From Methylobacter luteus IMV-B-3098 (GTDB taxonomy: Bacteria > Pseudomonadota > Gammaproteobacteria > Methylococcales > Methylomonadaceae), in contig NZ_KE386569.1 of assembly GCF_000427625.1 (NCBI RefSeq), forward strand, positions 2,167,754 to 2,231,753: a stretch of 64,000 bases of DNA, given 5' to 3'. Below the pieces are notes generated by a model. That model was not told the origin of the DNA and searched no databases. It was given only the letters and a program-made list of their open reading frames with translations. The position numbers and the translations under genes were made by a program. How positions within the stretch are numbered: position 1 is the stretch's first letter; each line of letters opens with the position of its first letter. Shown piece by piece: positions 1-10,896 of the stretch.

Positions 1-303
1 GTCATGATCGGGATGATGATTGGCAGCAATGAACCGAAACGCCACTGAATCGTAGGTTGCCCGCTCGATCTTGCGACTGGAGAACGTGCCGGTCGCATAA
101 CCATAGATCAGCAGGGCCAACAGCAGTGCCGGATGATAAGCCGCTGAACCCCGTCCAGAATAATGGCCTGTCAGTTTTGATAGATCGAGCTGATCGATCA
201 CTTCGACGATAAAGCGTGCCAGGTGGTCTTCCGGCAACCATTCGTCCACGGACGGCGGAAGCAAATACTGTTGGTTACGATCAAACTGAATAAAGCGACT
301 CAT
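1..303 (-). CDS. IS1182-type transposase, N-terminal part (runs off window)
   Basis: Reading the minus strand from the ATG at 303 gives an open frame to the window edge. It begins MSRFIQFDRNQQYLLPPSVD and continues with WLPEDHLARFIVEV and YHPALLLALLIYGYATG. This is the conserved N-terminal domain of IS1182-family DDE transposases, with the usual start about 65-90 bp inside the element end. Only 101 codons are present, so the catalytic domain lies outside the window and its integrity is unknown. An overlapping minus-strand frame at 2..241 is a shadow of this gene. Confidence 0.75.
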   Translation of the reverse strand, partial: MSRFIQFDRNQQYLLPPSVDEWLPEDHLARFIVEVIDQLDLSKLTGHYSGRGSAAYHPALLLALLIYGYATGTFSSRKIERATYDSVAFRFIAANHHPDHD

Positions 304-365
304 CAGAAATCATGGCGGTAAAATGATTGAACTCATCACTATTTTACAACTGATGAGATTTAAAT

Positions 366-390
366 GCTGATAAGTCCGACAGACTCCTAG
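366..390. repeat. Probable terminal inverted repeat of the IS1182-type element
   Basis: About 65 bp upstream of the transposase start is a sequence whose reverse complement begins CTAGGAGTCTGTCGGACTTA, which resembles IS1182-family ends. The partner end lies outside the window, so the boundary is inferred. Confidence 0.45.
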
Positions 391-405
391 AGATCATAAT
401 TCAAC

Positions 406-684
406 TTGGTTTATCTCCGTGACCGCAGAAAAAGCCAAGCAATACGAGAAATCCTGTCCAAAGTAAACTGCAAAGAAGCCAGAAATTTTGGTCAACGCCT
501 TCACAAAAGAAACGTAATCCTGTGGACATTTCTGTCAAAAATTGAAGCGTTTTTTGCCGCAAGCCATGAACACTTCTTGGCCAGCAACTATCAGGCTATG
601 CTTGGTTTCGTGTCTATTGTCATCCACCTTATTGAAAACCCACCAGCCTTTTTAACATATTCAATTTATGGATTACATGATTAA
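406..684 (+). pseudogene. Possible IS5-type transposase C-terminal remnant
   Basis: A 92-codon frame has no recognisable start context. Its stretch from LSKIEAFF to NYQAMLGFVSIVIHLIE loosely follows the C-terminal pattern of IS5-family transposases (an E-x-FF...RY...N-x-A-M...SI-x-IWL type end), with the catalytic residues absent. It abuts the IS1182-type end, as expected of nested insertion debris. The match is by eye and weak, and a chance frame is possible. Confidence 0.25.
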
Positions 685-2384
685 ACATCAAACTGCAAGC
701 GTGCGAGCCTGGCGTAAAGCCCGCTCTGTTGGCGTAAATCTTCCGGCGCGCCAATTTCGACGATACGACCCTGGTCCATCACGATAATACGGCTGACCTT
801 CTTCACCGTAGCCAGCCGATGAGCAATGATCAGGGTCGTACGCCCCTGCATGGCCGCATTCAATCCCTCTTGTACGAGAATTTCGGATTCCGCATCCAGT
901 GCGCTGGTGGCTTCGTCGAGCAGCAAAAGCGGTGCATTTTTCAAAATCGCACGGGCGATGGCAATGCGCTGGCGCTGTCCACCGGACAAGCGCGTGCCGC
1001 GTTCACCCAGAAACGTCTGATAGCCTTCCGGCAGGCGGTATATGAATTCTTCCACCTGCGCTGATCGGGCGGCGGCTATGACTTCGTCATCGCTGGCAGT
1101 GGGACGGCCGTAGCGAATATTATCCAGCGCATTGGCCGAAAAGATCACCGGATCTTGCGGCACAATGGCAATTTTGTCCCGTAAGTCATGCAAAGAAACC
1201 TGGCGGATATCCTGCCCGTTGAAGCGAATGTTACCCTCTGTTACCTCGTAAAAACGCAATAACAGCTGGAACAGCGTCGTCTTGCCCGCACCGGAAGGAC
1301 CGACCAGCGCGACGCTTTCGCCGGAGGCAATGTCGAGCGTGATGTCATCAAGCGCAGCCACCTGAATGCGCGACGGGTAACGGAAGGTGACCTTCTCGAA
1401 TTGAATTTCTGCTTTTCCGGGTTGCGGGACAGGCTGTCGCGGGTGAGCATCGGTAATGGTAGGCCTGGTATGGAGCAGTTCGAGCAAGCGCCCGGCTGCG
1501 CCTGCCGCCCGCATGACATCGCCCCATACTTCTGCCAGGGTGCCTGACCCACCTGCCACCAAAGCCGCATAGAGAATAAAAGAAGTGAGTTGTCCGCCCG
1601 TCATGAGGCCTGCCTGCACTTGGTTCGCACCGATCCACAGCACAAAAATAATGACGCCCATCACCGCCGTGATAATGAGCACAGTCAGGGTCGCACGCAC
1701 GCGGGTACGCCGCATGGCTGTGATGAAGCTTATTTCCGCGCGGCCGGCAAAGCGTTGGGTTTCCCGCTGCTCCTGAGTATAAGCCTGAACCGTCGAGACC
1801 GCGTTGAGAATCTCGCCGGCCAGTGCTGAGGCATCGGCAATTTTGTCCTGCGCTTCCCGGGAGAGCTTTTTCACTTGGCGGCCGATGACCAAGATAGGCA
1901 GCATCAGCAAGGCCATCAGGCCCAGGTTCAGAGAGAACAGATAAAAACTGGTCACCGCCAGCATGACCATGCCGCCGACCAGCTGGAACAGGCTTCGCAA
2001 GCCCATCGAAACCGAGCTGCCGACCACGGTCTGGATCAGGGTGGTGTCGCCGGTCAGGCGTGACAGCACTTCGCCGGTTTGCAAGGTCTCGAAAAATTGT
2101 GGGGTCTGCGCCAGCACCCGCGCATACACGGCACTGCGCAAATCCGCCGTAACCCTCTCGCCTAGCCAGGTTACTATGTAATAACGCGTCGCGACGGTCA
2201 ATGCCCACAGGGCCGCCAATCCGGACAGAACCGCGAAGCGCCCGTTTAAGCTTAGCGAACTTAATAGCCCAGTGTTGGCGTTTTGCCGTTGCCCAAAACC
2301 AGCATCGATCAGGTCGCGGAATGCCAACGGCACCAAGAGGATTGTGGCCGAACCAAGACACAGCAGGATAAACGCCAGAACCAT
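681..2384 (-). CDS. ABC exporter, fused membrane and ATPase domains (MsbA/ABCB type)
   Basis: A half-transporter of the ABCB/MsbA type (COG1132), expected to work as an inner-membrane homodimer. Residues 1 to about 300 hold the transmembrane helices. The ATPase follows with Walker A GPSGAGKTT near residue 360, signature LSGGQRQR near 470, Walker B LLLLDEATS near 487 and the H-loop IIAHRL. The substrate cannot be told. The start is odd: the frame stays open upstream and encodes LKGLWPFLRPYRGR, a typical N-terminal elbow helix. Between the in-frame stop near 2512 and the ATG at 2384, however, there is no ATG, GTG or TTG. Either translation starts at 2384 without the elbow, a rare start is used, or a small indel has broken the front of the gene. 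Confidence 0.8.
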   Translation of the reverse strand: MVLAFILLCLGSATILLVPLAFRDLIDAGFGQRQNANTGLLSSLSLNGRFAVLSGLAALWALTVATRYYIVTWLGERVTADLRSAVYARVLAQTPQFFETLQTGEVLSRLTGDTTLIQTVVGSSVSMGLRSLFQLVGGMVMLAVTSFYLFSLNLGLMALLMLPILVIGRQVKKLSREAQDKIADASALAGEILNAVSTVQAYTQEQRETQRFAGRAEISFITAMRRTRVRATLTVLIITAVMGVIIFVLWIGANQVQAGLMTGGQLTSFILYAALVAGGSGTLAEVWGDVMRAAGAAGRLLELLHTRPTITDAHPRQPVPQPGKAEIQFEKVTFRYPSRIQVAALDDITLDIASGESVALVGPSGAGKTTLFQLLLRFYEVTEGNIRFNGQDIRQVSLHDLRDKIAIVPQDPVIFSANALDNIRYGRPTASDDEVIAAARSAQVEEFIYRLPEGYQTFLGERGTRLSGGQRQRIAIARAILKNAPLLLLDEATSALDAESEILVQEGLNAAMQGRTTLIIAHRLATVKKVSRIIVMDQGRIVEIGAPEDLRQQSGLYARLARLQFDV

Positions 2385-2412
2385 TCGCCCTCGATAAGGA
2401 CGGAGAAAAGGC

Positions 2413-2694
2413 CACAGTCCTTTCAGGGAAGATAGATACCGAGTAGAGTCAGGTTGGATTGATTTCGAGATAGATAGCCCCGGTCGTGTTGGTTGGCATG
2501 TGTTTCATTTTCTCAATGTTAAAGCATTAAAATGAGAAAATATTTGCATAGGAGAATTACTATTTTTCCGTAATAGCCGCTATTAACTGTGCAAAAACCA
2601 GAGTGCTTTGAATATTAACAGGCATGGCGCCGGCCAAAGACGTAGACTTATTGAGTTCGAGATCCATTGCTTCTCGTATTATTCAAATAGCTAT
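2413..2694. other. Intergenic gap, no gene seen
   Basis: Apart from the non-initiated upstream frame of the ABC exporter (to about 2512), this AT-rich stretch shows no coding frame with a ribosome site and no clear hairpin. It is the upstream region of the ABC exporter. Confidence 0.4.
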
Positions 2695-3744
2695 CTATCC
2701 AGCATCGGTCGGAACCAGAGAGCTTGGCTCAGGCAAGTCGATGTTGACCACAACCTGTCCATGATCTGTCACATAAACTGGTTTTTTATCCATTGACGTT
2801 TTATCGTCGATGACATGGTCATTGTATAAGCGGACGTCAATTATCCGCCCAATTCTTTTGGAGTTTAAATCGGCAAAATGATTGCTGACAAAAATATTGT
2901 CCAGGCTTTCATAATGCCCATTATGAATATATGTGTATTGATAATTCTCAATGCTTTTTCGTGCCTGAATGTCTCTGCAGTTTTGAAAAACATGCGTCCA
3001 TCTTTTTATTCTTTCCTCTGGCAGAAGCTTGCGAAAGGGCTCTTCTCCAAGAATAACTTGGCTAGTCACGGCAGTGTCGTTGTCGTTCAAGTCGCCTAAA
3101 ATAAAAATCGGCTTTGACTCGTCTTTATTTATTTCGTCTGACAGAATTTGTCTGACGCCACAGGATTCAATTGACCTTCTGATTAAAGACCGGATACAGC
3201 CTTTGGCCAATTCAGGATAAGTTGCTGTATCGCGATCAATGCCATCAGGCAATATGGGCCTTTTTGATTTTAAGTGCAGAACAATCACTAAAACTGAAAA
3301 ATTTTCATTGATCTTGAGTTCTGCATTTAAAACGCCTCTTGAAAACTTTTTCAAAGGGATATTGACCGGAATACTTTCTAAAGGCGCAGTCATTTCTTTG
3401 TCATCAAAAAAGTCAAAAACGAACGGCAAATGCTCAATCACCTCCGTTTCAACAATGGGAAATCTACTTAAAATAGCATTCACAGGGTATTTGCCAGTAG
3501 GGTTGGCAACAAAAAAGGGCCAGTTTTCCATGCAAGTTCCCGTCAAACAGTCTCTGAGCGCTTGTTCTTCAAAGATTTCTTGAAAGCCAATAATATCGGC
3601 ATTCATTTTCAAAAGTTGATTCCTTATCCAGTCTGTTTTTCTCTGGTATTGATCCTGATTGTAATGAGGCCAGGACTCGTCATAAATTGGTTTATCTGCT
3701 GTGATAAGGTTTTCTGCATTAAATGTAGCAATTGAGATTTTCAT
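2695..3744 (-). CDS. Endonuclease/exonuclease/phosphatase-fold protein
   Basis: A 349-residue protein of the EEP (DNase I-like) superfamily. It starts MKISIATFNAENL. The catalytic motifs appear in order: FNAENL (metal/phosphate Asn), GFQEIF (metal-binding Glu), LHLKSKRP, GDLNDN (catalytic Asp/Asn) and TDHGQVV (terminal Asp-His pair). The fold hydrolyses phosphodiester or phosphomonoester bonds, and the substrate here is unknown. No signal peptide is seen. The ATG at 3744 is preferred over an in-frame TTG at 3756. The gene is noticeably AT-richer than the housekeeping block and lies among insertion-sequence debris, so acquisition by transfer is plausible. Confidence 0.75.
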   Translation of the reverse strand: MKISIATFNAENLITADKPIYDESWPHYNQDQYQRKTDWIRNQLLKMNADIIGFQEIFEEQALRDCLTGTCMENWPFFVANPTGKYPVNAILSRFPIVETEVIEHLPFVFDFFDDKEMTAPLESIPVNIPLKKFSRGVLNAELKINENFSVLVIVLHLKSKRPILPDGIDRDTATYPELAKGCIRSLIRRSIESCGVRQILSDEINKDESKPIFILGDLNDNDTAVTSQVILGEEPFRKLLPEERIKRWTHVFQNCRDIQARKSIENYQYTYIHNGHYESLDNIFVSNHFADLNSKRIGRIIDVRLYNDHVIDDKTSMDKKPVYVTDHGQVVVNIDLPEPSSLVPTDAG

Positions 3745-4189
3745 TTTATTGTTCAAGTCATAGTTGAATCGTTGTTATGCACGGGTTGTTTGCCCCATTA
3801 GCACACGCTGAATACCCCCGTCGAAAACCAGGCACGGCAAAAGCCAGCGACAGCCAGAGGTTTCTTCTTTAATGGCTTTCTTTTGACTATACAAAAAATG
3901 ACTCGCTTATTGAGGCGAGAGCCCGGTTTAAATAACCGCCACGTTGACGACACGCTATTGAATCAATCTCAATTCGGCTAAATGCTTGGCATTAGGATAT
4001 TGTTCCGTTTTTACCCGGCATAAAATTGGTACAAATACTTAAGTCATACGCTGTAACGACCGCCCGTTTCAAACAGTTCCGCAGCCAGGGACATTCTCAA
4101 TCATATCTAATTCGCTCCTCAGCCAGTGTATCTTGGCGGGTATTTGGATTTAAATAATGATGAAACGTACAGTGATCTTGTAGTGATCT
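3745..4189. other. Gap without recognisable genes
   Basis: About 440 bp with stops in all frames and no RNA gene, strong promoter or long hairpin that I can support. It separates the EEP gene from an IS3 remnant and is probably decayed mobile DNA. Confidence 0.4.
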
Positions 4190-4541
4190 AGCGGAAACTC
4201 GATTAAGAAAGCAATCTCCAAACCCGAAGGGCAATCATTCGAAGATCAAAAGCTTCAATAAGCTGCAATGGTGCGGCTCAAACGAGAAAACGCCCGCCTG
4301 GAAGAGGAAGTGACTTTTCTGAAAAAGCGGTTGCGTACTTTGCGAGGCCGTCAAGGTGAAATACGTCATGATCAAGGCTAACGAAAATCAATTCTCCATT
4401 GGCCTGATCTGTCGTCGCATGGCATCGGTTTCGCTCAGTGGCTATTCCCACTGGAAACATAGGCCGGTTTTGGATAAAACCAGGCCAATCAATTGCTGAC
4501 CAAAGATATTAAAGGCATCTCTGTTGCTTATCTGTTGCACT
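4190..4541 (+). pseudogene. IS3-family transposase remnant (OrfA end, OrfB start)
   Basis: At 4268-4381 a frame reads MVRLKRENARLEEEVTFLKK, the leucine-zipper tail of an IS3-family OrfA. Overlapping it in another frame from GTG 4356 is VKYVMIKANENQFSIGLICR followed by SLSGYSHWKHRP, the standard OrfB N-terminus. A TGA at 4497 ends that frame, and the sequence goes on in a third frame (LLTKDIKGISVAYLLH). The integrase-core DDE residues are absent. The order and overlap match IS3 elements, but stops and a frameshift make it inactive. Confidence 0.65.
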
Positions 4542-4727
4542 AATCTACTGAAGCGGAATTTCAAAGCAGAGGCTCCCGATTAAAAGTGGCTATCGGATAT
4601 AGCTACTATTTGGACGGAAGGATTATATTGATCGAACCCGGTCTTTCGCAAATGATGCAGTTCGGCCAAAACCAAACAGGCAATTTCTTTCCATAAAATT
4701 ACCATAATCGGCTCAGTGCCTGATAAG

Positions 4728-4838
4728 TTAGACAGTATTGGCACGAATAGAAATCCAACCAAAAATATGAACAATAATTATTGCAAAAATAATGAAAATC
4801 CAAGGCAGTTCAGCATAAGTGATTAACCATCGTATCAC
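4728..4838 (-). CDS. Candidate 36-residue membrane peptide
   Basis: A short frame with a GTG start at 4838 encodes one strongly hydrophobic helix (WIFIIFAIIIVHIFGWISI) followed by a short polar tail. The upstream ribosome-binding context is poor, and decayed mobile DNA surrounds it. It may be a chance frame and is listed only because the helix is well formed. Confidence 0.15.
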   Translation of the reverse strand: MIRWLITYAELPWIFIIFAIIIVHIFGWISIRANTV

Positions 4839-4939
4839 TCGGTTTTTCTACTACGCTGTATGTCGTCGTTAGCTAGTTATCTAGCATATTAGGAACTGAT
4901 AGCACTAATTTTCACCATCAACAGAAAGGAGGGTTACTC

Positions 4940-5218
4940 ATGCATATTCAACCACCCGAGAGTGATCATCCAACCGGAACTTTCTGCGAGAGGACGGCGG
5001 AAGAAATTAATTCTTTGAAGCAAGCGATCAAAATCAAGGAGGGCGAAATTGAAAATCAAAGAGAGCACCTTAGTGAACTGCAACGCCAGCCTAATCCAGA
5101 TCCTGAACGAATCCAGGAGATTATGAGTGGAATTCAAGAGCTGGAGGATGAACTGGAAGCGGACCGGGAGCAACTCAACGTGCTCGAGGAAGAATTTCAT
5201 GCAGAATGCTCGCCGTAG
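4940..5218 (+). CDS. Small coiled-coil protein of unknown function
   Basis: A 92-residue acidic protein starting MHIQPPESDHPTG, with a very strong Shine-Dalgarno (AAAGGAGGG) ending 6 nt before the ATG. Residues about 20-85 are rich in E, Q, K and L in heptad-like spacing and contain no proline except in a central NPDP turn, so a two-helix coiled-coil hairpin is likely. No signal peptide or membrane helix is present. I do not recognise a family. The clean ribosome site in an otherwise decayed region argues that it is expressed. An antisense frame at 4934-5200 is a shadow. Confidence 0.6.
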   Translation: MHIQPPESDHPTGTFCERTAEEINSLKQAIKIKEGEIENQREHLSELQRQPNPDPERIQEIMSGIQELEDELEADREQLNVLEEEFHAECSP

Positions 5219-5240
5219 ATCATCGCTATATTATTGATCC

Positions 5241-6309
5241 GGCCCCTTGAAGTTTTAAGCGGCATATTTTACGTGTTTGTCCTGGAAAAAGCTCCGAACC
5301 CGTTCAGGAGCGTTTTCTAAACCAGTCATATATTCATTGGCCGCATCACGCAACTTAGCCTTCGTTCTCACAGGTACTTTTTTACCTATGGCCTGTTTGA
5401 GATCAGCATTCAAACGTTCTTCCGGATTCAGTTCCGGACTATAGCTGGGCAGATAGAACATTTCGATTTTGTCGACCTGTTCGGCTAACCAAACTTTAAC
5501 CGGCTTGGCATGATGTACACGTAGATTGTCGACAATCAAAAAGACTTTTTTGCCTGTATCCTTGATAAGAGCTTGCAGGAACTCAATCAGTTTGGTCGCA
5601 TTGAAGGCTTCGTCAATAATCATCCAGCGGGCTTTCCCCTGATTGGTCACCGTGGCAATCATCGAAAGTTTTTCGCGTTTTCCGCCCGGCGCATAACTTC
5701 GCCCGCGGACATCGGTGTTCGTCAATGCAGTTTCATCGCCCCAATGAATTTCGCCGCCTTCGGCTTTTGCTCTAGCGGCAATCACAGGATAGGTTTCTTC
5801 AAGCCAAGCCTGCACCGCTTCGGGCCGCTGTTCATAAGCTTTTTTAATCGGCTTCTGAGGGGTAAAGCCCCAGCGGCGCAAATATTTGCCGACTGTTCTG
5901 ACAGGCAATGTGATGCCATAGTCCTGTTCAATCAGTTGCATGACGGCGGCACGACTCCATAAACAAAAGTCCATCTTTAATTGTTCCGGGCGTTTATCGA
6001 TGATCGCATCTTGAATTTGTTTTTCTTGCTCCGGCGTCAACAGACGGCCTTGACCGGTTTCACGACCACGACTGGCTGGCTTGATCGCTTTCCAGCCACC
6101 TTGCTCGTACAGAGCCAGCGTGTTTCTGACCGTTGGATAGCTCAACCCCGTCAGATCGACAATTTTCATGACCTTGATGCTTTGTTTATGTAAGCGCACA
6201 ACTTGCTTTCGCCTTTCGTGCAATTGTTCCAGTGTTTGATATCTTGCGTCTTCTTTATCCATAGCTCTGCGACAGGCTCAGAATTAAAAAGTTCAAACTT
6301 CATTGGGCC
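5241..6309 (-). mobile_element. IS630-type insertion sequence
   Basis: A transposase gene is bracketed by imperfect inverted repeats of about 19 bp. The left end at 5241 starts GGCCCCTTGAAGTTTT, and the reverse complement of the right end (6291-6309) starts GGCCCAATGAAGTTTG. The repeats may extend a few bases further out. I could not fix a TA target duplication with certainty. The transposase appears intact, so the element could still be mobile. Confidence 0.7.
5255..6262 (-). CDS. IS630-family transposase
   Basis: A full-length 335-residue transposase. The N-terminal half holds helix-turn-helix segments for binding the ends (RHKQSIKVMKIVDLTGLSY region and the second HTH around YGITLPVRTVGKYLRRWGF). 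The DDE triad lies in IHWGDET (first Asp), FLIVDNLRVHHAK (second Asp) and SPELNPEERL (Glu), the IS630/Tc1-mariner pattern. One frame, no frameshift, start ATG at 6262. It moves DNA by cut-and-paste into TA sites in this family. Confidence 0.9.
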   Translation of the reverse strand: MDKEDARYQTLEQLHERRKQVVRLHKQSIKVMKIVDLTGLSYPTVRNTLALYEQGGWKAIKPASRGRETGQGRLLTPEQEKQIQDAIIDKRPEQLKMDFCLWSRAAVMQLIEQDYGITLPVRTVGKYLRRWGFTPQKPIKKAYEQRPEAVQAWLEETYPVIAARAKAEGGEIHWGDETALTNTDVRGRSYAPGGKREKLSMIATVTNQGKARWMIIDEAFNATKLIEFLQALIKDTGKKVFLIVDNLRVHHAKPVKVWLAEQVDKIEMFYLPSYSPELNPEERLNADLKQAIGKKVPVRTKAKLRDAANEYMTGLENAPERVRSFFQDKHVKYAA

Positions 6310-6393
6310 GTATCTATAGAAAGTCTCCAAAACAATACGGGTTAAATTATCCGCAGCAGCCAACCATTTGGAAGGATCCAAGAGCATACTCAC
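6310..6393 (-). pseudogene. Start of an ORF cut by the IS630-type element
   Basis: From the ATG at 6393 the frame reads MSMLLDPSKWLAAADNLTRI and on to YRYGPM just outside the right inverted repeat. It then runs into the element in a non-native frame. On the far side, upstream of 5241, I found no obvious continuation. It may be the 5' end of an interrupted gene of unknown function. Confidence 0.2.
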
Positions 6394-6521
6394 TTAACCG
6401 TGCCGGTTTTTTATATCTGATGATCGGCAAGTATTACAGAAAAAACTGTTTGCCCGAGAGTTAGTCTGAAAGAGATTTTTTGTATTTTTGATTTTATTGA
6501 CTTTTAAAATCATTGATTCAA

Positions 6522-6599
<78 letters not shown>

Positions 6600-6689
6600 A
6601 CGTATTGAAATATAGATAGTGTCTGAGAAAGGATTGCGAACACAACCCCTAGCTATTCGGCAAATTGTACTACATTTGCTATATTAAAT

Positions 6690-7043
6690 CTATTTAAGTA
6701 ATTCTAAAATATCTTCGAGTTCGCCAATCAACTGATGAATCAACTGCTTGGTGCGGGTTGAATCTTCTTTGGCATCATCACTGGATAGATGAGCTCTGGC
6801 GCCACCGATCGTGTAACCTTGCTCATATAAAAGAGACCGGATTTGCCGAATCATCAGCACGTCATGGCGCTGATAATAACGGCGATTGCCACGTCTTTTA
6901 ACAGGGCTGAGTTCAGCGAACTCTTGCTCCCAATAGCGAAGCACATGTGGTTTTACACCACATAATTCACTGACTTCACCTATAGTGAAATACCGTTTGG
7001 CCGGTATGACCGGCAGTTCGTTATTATTACTCGGCTCCAGCAT
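6690..7043 (-). CDS. MerR-family transcriptional regulator
   Basis: A 117-residue DNA-binding protein. Residues about 17-85 form the MerR winged helix-turn-helix: [20 protein letters not shown], then WEQEF and [13 protein letters not shown]. The short C-terminal tail ([19 protein letters not shown]) is a dimerisation helix, and no cysteine-based effector site is seen. This lone MerR gene directly after ihfA is a common gammaproteobacterial arrangement. Its first codons overlap the end of ihfA by 17 bp, so translation is probably coupled. Targets are unknown. Confidence 0.9.
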   Translation of the reverse strand: MLEPSNNNELPVIPAKRYFTIGEVSELCGVKPHVLRYWEQEFAELSPVKRRGNRRYYQRHDVLMIRQIRSLLYEQGYTIGGARAHLSSDDAKEDSTRTKQLIHQLIGELEDILELLK

Positions 7044-7323
7044 ATGCTTCTACTCGGGCTTTAAGTTTTTGACCTGACCTGAATGTTACCACACGCCGAG
7101 CGGTTATGGGAATCTCTTCACCTGTTTTCGGGTTTCTGCCAGGACGGCTATTTTTATCGCGGAGTTCGAATTTCCCAAAACCGGAAATTTTTACCTGCTC
7201 ACCATTTTCCAAAGAACCTTTAATTTCTTCAAAAAACAATTCGACCATCTCTTTTGCTTCGCGCTTGTTTAAGCCAAGCTCGTCAAACAGCCTTTCGGCA
7301 AAATCAGCTTTGGTTAATGCCAT
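7027..7323 (-). CDS. ihfA: Integration host factor alpha subunit
   Basis: A 98-residue HU/IHF-family protein that pairs with IHF-beta to bend DNA at specific sites. [20 protein letters not shown] is the N-terminal helix pair, followed by the dimer core ([14 protein letters not shown]) and the intercalating arm containing [14 protein letters not shown]. Length and sequence match IHF-alpha rather than HU. It starts 4 bp after the pheT stop, completing the rplT-pheST-ihfA operon. IHF is also an accessory factor for sigma-54 promoters, such as the one proposed near 29040. Confidence 0.95.
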   Translation of the reverse strand: MALTKADFAERLFDELGLNKREAKEMVELFFEEIKGSLENGEQVKISGFGKFELRDKNSRPGRNPKTGEEIPITARRVVTFRSGQKLKARVEAYAGAE

Positions 7324-7327
7324 TAAA

Positions 7328-9703
7328 TCAATCTCTCAGCTTTGCACTAATTTTATTCATTACTGTGTCTAACACTCTGTTAAATATAGTATCTATTTCA
7401 GAATCTGTTAGCGTTTGTGAATAATCTTGTATGGTTAAACTTAAAGCCACACTTTTGTAACCTTCTTCTACGCCTTTGCCGCGATACACATCAAAAATCA
7501 CTATGTCCTGCAGAGCCTGTTCATCACGACCTTTAATAGCATTAATGATGTCATTGGCCGAGATCTCTTCTTTGACAATCAAGGCTAAATCGCGACGTAC
7601 CGACGGATATTTCGACAACGGCTTGAACTCCGGAATCAGCTTATTTAACAATAAGTTCTGATCCAATTCAAACAAAAAAACCTGAGTATCAAAACCCAGC
7701 TGTTTTTCCAAATTTGGATGCAGCATGCCGATCCAGCCTATCCTTTCACCTGCCGGAGTCAGAATTTCAGCCGTCTGCCCAGGATGTAACGCCGCTTGCT
7801 TTGCCGGCGCAAATTGTACGTCACACCCCGTCAATGCAAACATGGCTTGCACATCGGCTTTTATGTCGAAAAAATCGACTTTTCGTGTTTTCTCGCCCCA
7901 TTGCTCGGCATAGGCGCTTCCCAAGACCAGGCCCGCCAACATTTTTTGCTGATGGATTTCCCCATCTTGATTAATGAAGCGCAGACCGGTTTCAAACAAA
8001 CGCACCCTGTTCTGCTGACGATTGGTATTGTGTAATGCGGCATTCAATAGACCACACCATAACGTGGTGCGCATGACCGACAATTCCGAAGAAATCGGAT
8101 TTTTTAAACTGATAAAAGTGTCATCAGGCGCCACTGCCTTCTGAATGTCTTCATCAACAAAACTATAAGTAATGGCTTCCTGATAGCCTCTATCAACCAA
8201 CAGGTCTTTAACCCGATCGATGTCCAGCACAGTCTCTGTCGCCTTGCCTAATTCAGAGCGCATTAACAAACTGCTGCTCGGCAGGTTATTGTAGCCATAT
8301 ATACGCGCTAATTCTTCGATCAGGTCCGCTTCGATGGCTATATCAAAACGAAAGCCCGGCGGTGTAATTTGCCAGCCGTCGATCTGAGCTTCTACGGACA
8401 TGCCCAGACGCTGAAAAATCGCTACGATTTCTTCATCAGCCAAGGAGATACCCAGTATCTTTTCAATGCGTTGACGTCTGAGCAAAACTGCCGGACGCTT
8501 CAGCAATGCAGATTTAGCTTTTACCTCGGCTATAGGCCCGACGCTGCCGCCTGCGATTTCAACGATCAGTTGGGTAGCCCGCTCAATCGCCCTTTCCTGC
8601 AAGGTGGGATCGACGCCACGCTCGAAGCGGTGAGATGAATCGGTATGGAGACCAAATCGACGTGCTTTTCCAGCAATACTCTGCGGCGCAAAAAACGCAC
8701 ATTCCAGAAATACGCTTTGCGTTTCGTCGCTGACGGCCGACTCGCTGCCCCCCATGACACCGGCAAGCGCCAGTGCCTGTTGATCATCTGAGATTACCAA
8801 CGCTTCAGGATCCAGCGTAATAACCTGGCCATTCAATAAAGAGAGTTGTTCGCCCGCTTTACCCCAGCGCACGTTAATGGCGCCATTTAGCTTAGAGGCA
8901 TCGAAGGCATGTAGGGGCTGGCCCAACTCGATCAATACGTAATTAGTGACATCAACCAGAGGCCCCAAACTTCTCAAGCCGGAACGACGCAAGCGTTCCT
9001 GCATCCACAAAGGTGTTTCAGCTTTGGCGTTTACGCCCTTGATTAAGCGTCCCAGATAGCGCGGACAAGCCTCTGTGGCATCGACATTGACAGCCAATGA
9101 GTCCTGATGAGTTACTGCGACTGTTTCAACATGAACCGGTGACCAGTTCATGCGGTTTAATACCGCCACTTCACGCGCAATGCCTTCCACGCTCAGGCAA
9201 TCTGCTCTGTTAGGCGTTAAATCGACTTCAATAATGGTGTCATTCAGTGACAGGTATTCACGAATATCTGTGCCTACAGGAGCATCAGCCGCCAGCTCCA
9301 TTAGGCCGCTGGCATCAACCGCCAAGCCCAGTTCTTTTTCCGAGCACAGCATGCCGAACGATTCCACACCCCGCAGTTTGGATTTTTTAATTTTAAAATC
9401 GCCGGGCAGTACGGCACCAATCAATGCCGCCGGTATTTTTAGCCCGACGCGCACATTACTGGCGCCACAAACAATTTGTAAAGGCTCTGCTTCACCGACA
9501 GCGACTTTGCACACTCTTAGCCGGTCAGCATCGGGATGCTGTTGCATTTCCAACACTTCACCGATAACGACACCGCTGAATACGGCAGCCGCAGGCGTCA
9601 CGGAATCGACTTCAAGGCCTGCCATAGTCAATTGCGCGACCAGTTCTTCTGTGTTTATGGCCGGATTGACGTAATCTCTTAACCAGGCTTCACTAATTTG
9701 CAT
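7328..9703 (-). CDS. pheT: Phenylalanine-tRNA ligase beta subunit
   Basis: The 791-residue beta chain of the alpha2-beta2 enzyme that charges tRNA-Phe in the cytoplasm. It has an N-terminal EMAP/tRNA-binding domain (residues about 40-150), B3/B4 editing and B5 domains in the middle ([20 protein letters not shown] near 270; [14 protein letters not shown]), and a C-terminal FDX-ACB domain ([15 protein letters not shown] onward). The length is normal. It follows pheS by 26 bp in the same operon. Confidence 0.97.
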   Translation of the reverse strand: MQISEAWLRDYVNPAINTEELVAQLTMAGLEVDSVTPAAAVFSGVVIGEVLEMQQHPDADRLRVCKVAVGEAEPLQIVCGASNVRVGLKIPAALIGAVLPGDFKIKKSKLRGVESFGMLCSEKELGLAVDASGLMELAADAPVGTDIREYLSLNDTIIEVDLTPNRADCLSVEGIAREVAVLNRMNWSPVHVETVAVTHQDSLAVNVDATEACPRYLGRLIKGVNAKAETPLWMQERLRRSGLRSLGPLVDVTNYVLIELGQPLHAFDASKLNGAINVRWGKAGEQLSLLNGQVITLDPEALVISDDQQALALAGVMGGSESAVSDETQSVFLECAFFAPQSIAGKARRFGLHTDSSHRFERGVDPTLQERAIERATQLIVEIAGGSVGPIAEVKAKSALLKRPAVLLRRQRIEKILGISLADEEIVAIFQRLGMSVEAQIDGWQITPPGFRFDIAIEADLIEELARIYGYNNLPSSSLLMRSELGKATETVLDIDRVKDLLVDRGYQEAITYSFVDEDIQKAVAPDDTFISLKNPISSELSVMRTTLWCGLLNAALHNTNRQQNRVRLFETGLRFINQDGEIHQQKMLAGLVLGSAYAEQWGEKTRKVDFFDIKADVQAMFALTGCDVQFAPAKQAALHPGQTAEILTPAGERIGWIGMLHPNLEKQLGFDTQVFLFELDQNLLLNKLIPEFKPLSKYPSVRRDLALIVKEEISANDIINAIKGRDEQALQDIVIFDVYRGKGVEEGYKSVALSLTIQDYSQTLTDSEIDTIFNRVLDTVMNKISAKLRD

Positions 9704-9729
9704 GATTCAAGCTTTCCCGTAACTGCAAC

Positions 9730-10896
<1,167 letters not shown>

